Shown: positions 18,817 to 28,519 of the stretch, in pieces
Layout: the number at the start of each line of letters is the position of its first letter
Position numbering within the stretch: position 1 is the stretch's first letter
Program-made: the position numbers and the translations under genes
The notes under the pieces: model-generated
The model's database searches: none
What the model was told of the DNA's origin: nothing
What the model saw: only the letters and a program-made list of their open reading frames with translations
Source: Flavobacteriaceae bacterium
Lineage (GTDB): Bacteria > Bacteroidota > Bacteroidia > Flavobacteriales > Flavobacteriaceae
DNA: 64,000 nucleotides
Direction: 5' to 3'
NCBI GenBank assembly: GCA_027081505.1
Contig: JALWKK010000102.1
Span: 1 to 64,000, forward strand

Positions 18817-20706
18817 TTATTTAATCATTTCATAACTTCGTTTGATAAAGGAAGTAAGCTCCTTACCGGTAAGTAAGTTTTGCGATAGTTTTGCTAAATC
18901 TAAGGCTTGATTGATTAAGCGTTCTTTTTTCTTTTTGGTTTTGGTTTGTAAAATATTCGAAATAAGTTCGCTATTGGTGTTTACAACCAAATTATACATT
19001 TCGGGGAAATTGCCCATACCAAACATACCACCACCGGTTTGTTGCATCTCTTTCATACGGCGCATAAATTCGGGTTGGGTGATGATAAACGGATTGGCAT
19101 TGCTGTCCATCGCTTCTAGCTGAATACTAAATTTTTCTTGCGGAATGACTTCCTCCAACACTTTTTTAAGTGTTTCTTTTTCTTCATCGCTTAATTTAGA
19201 TGTTTGTGTATCTTCCTTTTTTATTAAGTTTTCGATGTGATCTGCATCTACTCGTGCTAAAGTGATGTTTTCTTTTTTGTGTTCTAATTTTTGAATAAGA
19301 TGCGACACAATAGGCGAGTCTAATAACAATACCTCGTAGCCTTTTTCTTTTGCCGCTTCAATATAAGCGTGTTGTTCGTCTTTATTAGAGGCATATAATA
19401 GCACGGTTTTACCATCTTTATCGGTTTGATTGTCTTTAATCTTTTCGAGTAGTTCATCAAAAGTATAATACGTCTCATCTACGGTTGGATATAGTGCAAA
19501 TGCTTGTGCTTTTTCAAAAAATTTGTCTTCGGTAAGCATTCCGTATTCAATAATCACTTTAATATCGTTCCATTTACTTTCAAAGTCTTTTCGGTCTTTA
19601 TTAAATAAACTTTTTAGTTTATCTGCTACTTTTCGTGTAATGTAGTTCGATATTTTTTTAACAGCAGCATCGGCTTGTAGGTAACTTCTGGAAACATTTA
19701 GCGGAATATCGGGCGAATCAATCACGCCTCGAAGCATGGTTAAAAATTCGGGAACAATACCTTCTACATTGTCGGTTACAAATACTTGATTTTGATAAAG
19801 TTGAATTTTATCTTTTTGTACACTAATGTCCTGCGTTATTTTAGGGAAGTATAAGATTCCGGTAAGATTAAAAGGATAATCTACGTTAAGATGAATCCAA
19901 AACAACGGTTCTTCCAGTTGCATAGGATAAAGTTCTCTGTAAAAAGCCAAATAATCTTCATCTTTTAACTCGCTTGGTTTTTTTGTCCAAATAGGATTTG
20001 GATTATTGATGATGTTGTCCACTTCCCTAGTAGGAGCAGGGTCATCTTCTTTAGCTCCTTCAGGTTTTGGAAGTGTTTCGGTACGCGTTCCAAACTTAAT
20101 AGGAACCGGCATAAAACGGTTGTACTTTAAAAGTAGTTGGCTAATACGAGATTCTTCTAAAAATTCGGTAGAATCTTCTGCAATATGCAAGATTATTTCG
20201 GTGCCGATTTCTTTTTTCTTTGCTTTTTCTAAGGTATAATTTGGTGAGCCGTCACATTCCCAATGTACAGCAGGAGCATCTTCTTTGTAGCTTTTTGTTA
20301 TAATTTCCACTTTATCTGCAACCATAAAAGCCGAGTAAAAACCAAGCCCGAAGTGTCCTATAATACCGGCATCGTCTGCTTTTTTATCTTTGTATTTTTC
20401 TAAAAATTCTTCGGCTCCGGAGAAGGCGATTTCGTTAATGTATTTTTCAACCTCTTCTTGAGTCATTCCCACTCCTTGATCTATGATATGAAGTGTTTTT
20501 TTATCCTTGTCTATTTTTACTTCAATGATGGGGTTGTAATTTTCTATTTTGGCTTCTCCTATGCGGATTAAATGTTTTAGTTTTAAAGTTGCATCGGTTG
20601 CATTCGAAATTAATTCGCGTAAAAATATTTCGTGGTCGCTATATAAAAACTTTTTTATTAACGGGAATATATTTTCTACCGCTACATTAATAGTTCCTTT
20701 ACTCAT
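18817..20706 (-). CDS. htpG: Molecular chaperone HtpG (Hsp90)
   Basis: FLRELISNATDA; GHFGLGFYSAFMVA; start reassigned to MSKGTINVAVENIFPL at 20706. Confidence 0.96.
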   Translation of the reverse strand: MSKGTINVAVENIFPLIKKFLYSDHEIFLRELISNATDATLKLKHLIRIGEAKIENYNPIIEVKIDKDKKTLHIIDQGVGMTQEEVEKYINEIAFSGAEEFLEKYKDKKADDAGIIGHFGLGFYSAFMVADKVEIITKSYKEDAPAVHWECDGSPNYTLEKAKKKEIGTEIILHIAEDSTEFLEESRISQLLLKYNRFMPVPIKFGTRTETLPKPEGAKEDDPAPTREVDNIINNPNPIWTKKPSELKDEDYLAFYRELYPMQLEEPLFWIHLNVDYPFNLTGILYFPKITQDISVQKDKIQLYQNQVFVTDNVEGIVPEFLTMLRGVIDSPDIPLNVSRSYLQADAAVKKISNYITRKVADKLKSLFNKDRKDFESKWNDIKVIIEYGMLTEDKFFEKAQAFALYPTVDETYYTFDELLEKIKDNQTDKDGKTVLLYASNKDEQHAYIEAAKEKGYEVLLLDSPIVSHLIQKLEHKKENITLARVDADHIENLIKKEDTQTSKLSDEEKETLKKVLEEVIPQEKFSIQLEAMDSNANPFIITQPEFMRRMKEMQQTGGGMFGMGNFPEMYNLVVNTNSELISNILQTKTKKKKERLINQALDLAKLSQNLLTGKELTSFIKRSYEMIK

Positions 20707-20896
20707 AATGGTATTTTTTATTGTTGTTTTATTATTTTTTTTTGTTTTTTCACTGACAAAGAAAATACCAAAATCATCAAAATGACAAGATGGCATATTT
20801 TGACGAATAGGTATAATTCGAAACTAAATATCTTTTTATCTTTTGTTTAAATTTGAAGTTAAATATGTACCTTTCGGCACTTAAAATAAAAATACT

Positions 20897-21904
20897 ATGT
20901 ACACTTCAAAAATAATAGGTCTTGGAAAGTATGTACCGGATAATATAATAACAAATGATGACTTGTCTAAAATGATGGACACCAATGATGAATGGATTCA
21001 AGAACGTACCGGAATTAAAGAACGTCGCTGGGCAGAAAAAAGTAAAGGCGAAACTACGACAACAATGGGCGTTAAGGCTGCGAAAATAGCGATAGAGAGA
21101 GCCGGAATAGATAAAGATGAAATTGATTTTATCGTTTTTGCTACATTAAGCCCCGATTATTACTTTCCCGGTCCCGGAGTTTTTGTACAAGAAGCTCTCG
21201 ATATTAAAACCATAGGAGCCTTAGATATTAGAAATCAATGCTCTGGCTTTATTTATGCACTTTCGGTTGCCGATAACTTTATTAAAACCGGAATGTATAA
21301 AAATATTTTGGTTATTGGAGCCGAATTACACTCGTACGGATTGGATAAAACCACTAGAGGGCGTGGGATTTCGGTAATTTTTGGTGATGGTGCCGGAGCT
21401 GTGGTTTTAAGTAGGAGTGAAGACGATAAAGGAATACTTTCTACGCATCTTCATTCGCAAGGAAAATACGCAGATGAGTTGGTACTTAAAGCCCCCGGAA
21501 TGGGAAACAGATGGGTGAGTGATATTGTAGCCGATAACGACCCAAATGATGTTTCGTACTATCCGTATATGAACGGACAATTTGTATTTAAAAATGCTGT
21601 TGTTCGGTTTTCGGAAGTTATTAATGAAGGACTACACAGCAATAATCTTAGTGTAAGTGATATAAATATGTTAATTCCTCACCAAGCAAATTTGCGGATT
21701 TCTCAATTTATTCAGCGTAAATTTAAATTAGACGACTCACAGGTTTATAACAACATACAACGATACGGAAATACGACAGCGGCATCTATTCCTATTGCGT
21801 TAACCGAAGCTTGGGAAGAAGGTAAAATTAACGAAGGCGATTTGGTTGTTTTGGTTGCCTTTGGTAGTGGTTTTACGTGGGGAAGTGCTATTATTAGATG
21901 GTAA
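20897..21904 (+). CDS. fabH: 3-oxoacyl-ACP synthase III (KAS III)
   Basis: DEWIQERTGIKERR; NQCSGFIYAL; IPHQANLRI. Confidence 0.94.
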   Translation: MYTSKIIGLGKYVPDNIITNDDLSKMMDTNDEWIQERTGIKERRWAEKSKGETTTTMGVKAAKIAIERAGIDKDEIDFIVFATLSPDYYFPGPGVFVQEALDIKTIGALDIRNQCSGFIYALSVADNFIKTGMYKNILVIGAELHSYGLDKTTRGRGISVIFGDGAGAVVLSRSEDDKGILSTHLHSQGKYADELVLKAPGMGNRWVSDIVADNDPNDVSYYPYMNGQFVFKNAVVRFSEVINEGLHSNNLSVSDINMLIPHQANLRISQFIQRKFKLDDSQVYNNIQRYGNTTAASIPIALTEAWEEGKINEGDLVVLVAFGSGFTWGSAIIRW

Positions 21905-21920
21905 TAAAAAAGTAAATAAA

Positions 21921-21955
21921 AAAAAGTGCTTCAGAAGAAAAGAAGCACTTTTTTA
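21921..21955 (+). terminator. Rho-independent terminator after fabH
   Basis: AAAAGTGCTTC-agaagaaaa-GAAGCACTTTTTT. Confidence 0.88.
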
Positions 21956-22258
21956 AAACCTAACATAACAATATTCTTTTATCAAAGCATCGAAAGATTA
22001 ATCCCCAAAAAACATCGAGTACTTAAAATTTGTTATATTTCAAATGTAGTGGGTATTTAAACACTTTACAATGCGTAGAAATACGTATTTTTTAAGTGTC
22101 TCATTTGGGTGTTTACAAAACATAAAAAATTGTCGGTGGCACTTAGTTGTTTTAAAATTCCGTGAATTTTTCGGATTAATTAAACAAGTACTTAAATTCA
22201 AAAAAAAATAAAACAAATTATGAAAACTGTATAAAATAGTATTATTTTAGCTATCCAA

Positions 22259-23248
22259 ATGAAAAACAGAAAAATTAAAAAAATAGGTGTATTAACAAGT
22301 GGTGGCGATTCGCCCGGTATGAATGCAGCCATACGTGCCGTTGTGCGTGCATCGGCATATAATAATTTAGAATGTATTGGTATTTACAGAGGCTATCAAG
22401 GACTTATTGAAGGCGATTTTATACCGCTAAATGCACGTTCGGTTAAAAACATAATTAACAGAGGAGGTACGATGCTTAAATCGGCACGCTCTTCCTTATT
22501 TAGAACAAAAGAAGGACGCAAAATAGCACATCAAAAATTAATCGATGCATCGGTAGATGCTCTTGTGGTGATAGGAGGCGACGGTACATTTACAGGAGCC
22601 AAAGTTTTTAACGAAGAATTTGATTTTCCCATTGTCGGACTTCCCGGAACCATCGATAACGATATAAATGGCACCGATTTTACCATAGGTTACGATACGG
22701 CTTTAAATACCGTAGTAGAAGCCATTGATAAAATTAGAGATACCGCAAATTCGCACAACCGATTATTTCTCGTTGAAGTAATGGGGCGTAATGCCGGAGA
22801 CATTGCCTTAAGTGCTGGAATAGGAGCCGGAGCCGAAGCCATTATTATCCCCGAACAAGATTTAGGAAAGGATTATTTGGTTAGTTCTTTACGAAAAAGC
22901 AAAAAATCGGGTAAATCATCTTCAATAGTTGTTGTATCTGAAGGAGATGAAATAGGAAAAAACATTTTTCAAGTAGCAAAATACATCGAAGAAAATTTAA
23001 AAGAATACGAAGTGCGAGTAACGGTTCTTGGTCACATTCAGCGTGGAGGAACTCCAAGTTGTTACGATCGAGTTTTAGCAAGTAAATTGGGAGTAGCTGC
23101 AATCGATGCTTTATTAGAAGGAAAAAAAGATTGTATGATTGGTATTCATAATTCTAAAGTAGTAGCCGTTCCTTTTGCTAAAACAATTCAAGGTGAAAAC
23201 GAGATAGATAGAGCGTTACTGCGTGTCGCAGAAATTGTTTCGATATAA
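22259..23248 (+). CDS. pfkA: ATP-dependent 6-phosphofructokinase
   Basis: GVLTSGGDSPGMNAAIRAVVR; GGDGTFTGA; GTIDNDINGTDFTIGYDTA. Confidence 0.96.
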   Translation: MKNRKIKKIGVLTSGGDSPGMNAAIRAVVRASAYNNLECIGIYRGYQGLIEGDFIPLNARSVKNIINRGGTMLKSARSSLFRTKEGRKIAHQKLIDASVDALVVIGGDGTFTGAKVFNEEFDFPIVGLPGTIDNDINGTDFTIGYDTALNTVVEAIDKIRDTANSHNRLFLVEVMGRNAGDIALSAGIGAGAEAIIIPEQDLGKDYLVSSLRKSKKSGKSSSIVVVSEGDEIGKNIFQVAKYIEENLKEYEVRVTVLGHIQRGGTPSCYDRVLASKLGVAAIDALLEGKKDCMIGIHNSKVVAVPFAKTIQGENEIDRALLRVAEIVSI

Positions 23249-24268
<1,020 letters not shown>

Positions 24269-24271
24269 ATT

Positions 24272-25123
24272 ATGTTACTTTTTACAGACGGAGGGTCAAC
24301 AAAATGCGACTGGGTTGTTTTAGATAATAACAAAGAGATTATCTTAAAGACTCGTACCAAAGGCTTAAACCCTGCAGTATTACCTCGTAAAGTTTTAACA
24401 AACAGGATTTTAGAAAACAAAGCATTACTATCGGTTGCAAAAAAAATTACGAGATTAGATTTTTATGGTGCCGGTTGCGGTACGGCAGCTCCTTCAATAA
24501 TATTGAAAAACATTTTACAAGATATTTTTGTAAACGCAACAATAACAGTAAAAGAAGACACCTTAGCTGCTGTACACGCCATAACAAAAGAACCCTCAAT
24601 AGTATGTATTTTAGGTACCGGTTCCAACAGTTGTTATTACGACGGTAATAAAATTCATCTGGCAATTCCCTCACTGGGGTATATTATTATGGATGAGGCA
24701 AGTGGCAATTATTATGGTAAAAGATTAATTAGAGATTACTTCTATAACAGAATGCCTACAGAACTTAGAGAATCGTTCAAAAAAAAATTTGATTTAAACA
24801 CCGATTCAATTAAACGGCATCTATACAAAGAGCCAAATCCTAATACATATTTAGCTTCTTTTGCAGAATTTATTTTTGCAAATGAAGAGATGAACGGATA
24901 TTTTTATAAACTCCTTTCCGAAGGAATCAATAATTTTATCAAATCAAGAATCCTTTGCTATAAAGAAGCGCAACAAGTTCCTATTCATTTTATAGGCTCT
25001 ATCGCTCATTTCTCTAAAGAAATAATTGAAGATGCTATGAAACCGTACCACCTTAGTCTGGGCAAAATAGTTCGCAGACCAATAGACGGATTAATTAAAT
25101 ACTATCAAAAACAATCCCTGTAA
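24272..25123 (+). CDS. BadF/BadG/BcrA/BcrD ATPase (N-acetylglucosamine kinase-like)
   Basis: LLFTDGGSTKCDWVV; ILGTGSNSCYYDG; GYIIMDEASGNYYGKRLIRDYF. Confidence 0.85.
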   Translation: MLLFTDGGSTKCDWVVLDNNKEIILKTRTKGLNPAVLPRKVLTNRILENKALLSVAKKITRLDFYGAGCGTAAPSIILKNILQDIFVNATITVKEDTLAAVHAITKEPSIVCILGTGSNSCYYDGNKIHLAIPSLGYIIMDEASGNYYGKRLIRDYFYNRMPTELRESFKKKFDLNTDSIKRHLYKEPNPNTYLASFAEFIFANEEMNGYFYKLLSEGINNFIKSRILCYKEAQQVPIHFIGSIAHFSKEIIEDAMKPYHLSLGKIVRRPIDGLIKYYQKQSL

Positions 25124-25134
25124 CAATTAACCTT

Positions 25135-26631
25135 ATGTCATTTCCTTCAGTAAATCCTACAACCACAGAAGCTTGGAGAAAACTTAAACATCATTTTGAA
25201 GAAATAAAACACGAGCATATGGTAGATTTATTTGCTGAAAATTTAGACCGTAAAAAGCAATTTTCGGTTACACTTGAAGACGTTCAGTTAGATTATTCAA
25301 AGAATCGCATCACGCAACAAACCAAAGATTTATTGTTTCAATTAGCCGAAGAATGTAAGTTACAAGAAGCTATAGAAGCACAATTTTCGGGAGAAAAAAT
25401 AAATAAAACCGAAGATAGAGCCGTGTTGCATACAAAGTTACGGGATTTTGGTGAGATGAAGTATTCGGTTAAAAAAGTGCTTCGGAAAATGAAACGCTTT
25501 TCGAATCATATTATCAAAGGAAAATGGACCGGTTTTTCCGGAAAAAAAATTACCGATGTTGTAAATATAGGAATTGGCGGAAGCGATTTGGGTCCCAAAA
25601 TGGTAACCAACGCATTGTCTTTTTATAAAAATCATTTAAACATACATTACATATCTAATGTAGATGGCGACCATGTACAAGAAATTTTAAAAAAAATAAA
25701 GCCCGAAACCACTGTATTTATAATAGTATCTAAAAGTTTTACTACTCAAGAAACCATGGCAAATGCCAATACAATAAGACAATGGTTTTTGCAAAAAGCA
25801 ACACAATTAGATATCGAACGCCATTTTGTTGCGGTTACGGCAAATAAAAAAGAAGCTGAAGGATTTGGTATTTATTCCGAAAATATTTTCCCGATGTGGG
25901 ATTGGGTAGGAGGAAGATTTTCTTTGTGGAGTGCAGTAGGACTTTCTACTTGTTGTGCCATCGGTTATAAAAACTTTGAATCCTTACTTCAAGGTGCTTA
26001 CAAGATGGATACTCATTTTAAAAATGCACCATTTTCTGAAAACATACCGGTTTTAATGGCGTTACTTTCTATATGGTACACTAATTTTTTTGATTTTGAG
26101 ACCGAAGCCGTTATTCCATATTCGCAATACTTACACTATTTTGTAGATTACTTGCAACAAGCCTCGATGGAAAGTAACGGGAAAAGTACAGATCGCAACG
26201 AAAATCCAGTTACATACCAAACCGGAACCATAGTTTGGGGAAGCACCGGAACCAATGCCCAACACGCTTTTATGCAATTGTTGCATCAAGGAACAAAGAT
26301 TGCTCCGGTAGATTTTATTGGTTTCAATCAACCACTTTTTGATAACAAACTACATCACAATCTGTTAATGGCAAATTTTTATGCACAATCTACTGCCTTG
26401 ATGAAAGGAACCTACAAAACCGATGTAGCGAATAAGTATAATTTTTTTGCCGGCAACAAACCTTCAAACACCATTTTATTTAAACAACTTGCTCCTTACA
26501 CATTAGGTATGCTAATCGCGATGTATGAGCACAAAATTTTTGTGCAAGGTGTTATCTGGAATATCTTTAGTTACGACCAATGGGGTGTAGAATTGGGTAA
26601 AAAAATGGCAACTACTATTTTGCGTAAGTAA
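25135..26631 (+). CDS. pgi: Glucose-6-phosphate isomerase
   Basis: VVNIGIGGSDLGPKMV; DWVGGRFSLWSAVGLS; GVELGKKMA. Confidence 0.96.
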   Translation: MSFPSVNPTTTEAWRKLKHHFEEIKHEHMVDLFAENLDRKKQFSVTLEDVQLDYSKNRITQQTKDLLFQLAEECKLQEAIEAQFSGEKINKTEDRAVLHTKLRDFGEMKYSVKKVLRKMKRFSNHIIKGKWTGFSGKKITDVVNIGIGGSDLGPKMVTNALSFYKNHLNIHYISNVDGDHVQEILKKIKPETTVFIIVSKSFTTQETMANANTIRQWFLQKATQLDIERHFVAVTANKKEAEGFGIYSENIFPMWDWVGGRFSLWSAVGLSTCCAIGYKNFESLLQGAYKMDTHFKNAPFSENIPVLMALLSIWYTNFFDFETEAVIPYSQYLHYFVDYLQQASMESNGKSTDRNENPVTYQTGTIVWGSTGTNAQHAFMQLLHQGTKIAPVDFIGFNQPLFDNKLHHNLLMANFYAQSTALMKGTYKTDVANKYNFFAGNKPSNTILFKQLAPYTLGMLIAMYEHKIFVQGVIWNIFSYDQWGVELGKKMATTILRK

Positions 26632-26847
26632 TTTTACAAAATTGCATCTTTTTATTCGCAAATCACTTATAATAAACAAGTTAAACTTAATTTGTATTAG
26701 TTCAAATTTATAAATTCAATCTTCGTTTTTATAAATATCGACTACAATAGTTTGTTTTTTTATTACGGTGCTACTAATTTTAGTCTCGTAAAAAGTAGAA
26801 AAATGTACACATTTCTACAGCCTATTAACCATCAAAAAATTATAATT

Positions 26848-28482
26848 ATGAAAAACAAGATTCTTTTAGTTTTTTTACTAAGTAGTGTATTCTTTTCTTG
26901 CGAAAACAACACAATTAATACCGAGATAGAAAACGAGCCTGAATATACTGTAGCAGATATGAATGCATCAATAGTATATGTTCAAAATCAATTGCCTTTG
27001 TTTGTTAATGCATTAGGACAATTAGGAGGTGACCTTACTAGGATTGGTTATTTATTTGGAGATTACACCAGATTTGATAATCAAGATGTTTCAGGCAGTT
27101 GGTTTCAATTTGGCACTTGGTCAATAGCTTATAATGAGATTATTCCTAATATCGAGAGCGCATTAAGCTATGCAACACAACAAAACCTTACAAACGAAAT
27201 AGGTGTTTTAAAAACCATAAAAGCTTATGTATATATGACATTAGCCGATTTTTATGGTAAAGTACCTTATTTTGATGAATCGCATCCTCAATCTATCCTT
27301 TATGATGAGGCACAATTATATAATATAGTAACGTATGATTTATTAGACGATGCGATAAGCAATTTTAGTCAAGGAGGAACACCATTAGAAACCGATTTGT
27401 ATTACGATAACGATTTTTCAAAATGGGTTAAACTTGCCAACACTTTAAAGTTAACTTCTTTTTTAAAAGTAGGCGACAGTAATTCTTTTCAACAAATTAT
27501 TAATAACGGAAATTATATTATCGATACAGCAGATGATTTTGAGTATCAATACGGAGTAAGTAGTGAGAATCCTACCCATCCTCTCTTTAAAATGTGTTAT
27601 CATGAAAATGGTGCTATTTTATATGCATCCAACTGGTTAATGAATAAAATGTTACAAACCAACGACCCCAGAAGGCGTTATTATTTTTACAGACAAAACG
27701 GTTGTGCACCCGGAAATGTAGATAATAATGGTGCTTATTGTCCTGAAAATGAATATTTATTAGCTTGCTCAACATACTCGTACCCACTTCATTATCCTAC
27801 CGATATGATTTTTTGCAGCGTAGCAGAAGGATATTGGGGCAGAGATCATGGTGATAGACGAGGAATTCCACCAGATGGAGCTACTAGAACCACAATGGGA
27901 GTATATCCTATAGGTGGTAAGTTTGATGGGAATGAATTTTCTTATTATAAAGATTTAAGCAATGGTGCAGGATTGGGCATAACCCCTATCTTACTTGCCT
28001 CTTGGGTAGATTTTATGCAAGCAGAAATGGCTTTAAACAATAATAATTCAACAGAAGCAGAGAATTATATTGCTGCAGGGTTGTTAAAATCTGTAGAAAA
28101 ATCAATGACATTTTCACAACTTGATAGTGGAGCTAACGCTAATTATTTTCCAAGTAGTTCCGAAATATCCGATTTTATAAATTCTATTACACAAGATTTT
28201 AATAACGGTACTATTGAAGATAAATGGAATATATTAGCCGAACAATTTTTTATAACCCAATACAGTAACGGAATATTGGCATACAACTTTTACAGAAGAA
28301 AAGGTTATCCTACCACGCTTCAGTATCATCTTAATCCAAACCCCGGTGCTTTTGTGAGATCGTTGTTATATCCTACCGAAGCATTACAAAATTTTCCAGA
28401 TTTAGAACAAAAACCCAATACACAAGTTCAAGTATTTTGGGATACAAATCCGGGATATCCTGCGTTTCCTGTCGCTAATTAA
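26848..28482 (+). CDS. SusD/RagB-like lipoprotein
   Basis: Signal peptide VFFSCEN; TPR-like AYVYMTLADFYGKVPYFDE typical of SusD; start reassigned to MKNKILLVF at 26848. Confidence 0.85.
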   Translation: MKNKILLVFLLSSVFFSCENNTINTEIENEPEYTVADMNASIVYVQNQLPLFVNALGQLGGDLTRIGYLFGDYTRFDNQDVSGSWFQFGTWSIAYNEIIPNIESALSYATQQNLTNEIGVLKTIKAYVYMTLADFYGKVPYFDESHPQSILYDEAQLYNIVTYDLLDDAISNFSQGGTPLETDLYYDNDFSKWVKLANTLKLTSFLKVGDSNSFQQIINNGNYIIDTADDFEYQYGVSSENPTHPLFKMCYHENGAILYASNWLMNKMLQTNDPRRRYYFYRQNGCAPGNVDNNGAYCPENEYLLACSTYSYPLHYPTDMIFCSVAEGYWGRDHGDRRGIPPDGATRTTMGVYPIGGKFDGNEFSYYKDLSNGAGLGITPILLASWVDFMQAEMALNNNNSTEAENYIAAGLLKSVEKSMTFSQLDSGANANYFPSSSEISDFINSITQDFNNGTIEDKWNILAEQFFITQYSNGILAYNFYRRKGYPTTLQYHLNPNPGAFVRSLLYPTEALQNFPDLEQKPNTQVQVFWDTNPGYPAFPVAN

Positions 28483-28519
28483 TTTGTACATTTAACAAAT
28501 CGGTAAAACCAACCAATAA

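Noticed and set aside
20707-20796. N-terminal extension of HtpG
   Set aside because: Conserved Hsp90 N-terminus starts at MSKGTINVAVENIFPL; upstream residues are translated 5' UTR.
26752-26847. N-terminal extension of the SusD-like ORF
   Set aside because: Lipoprotein signal peptide begins at 26848; upstream residues are not signal-like and overlap a hairpin.
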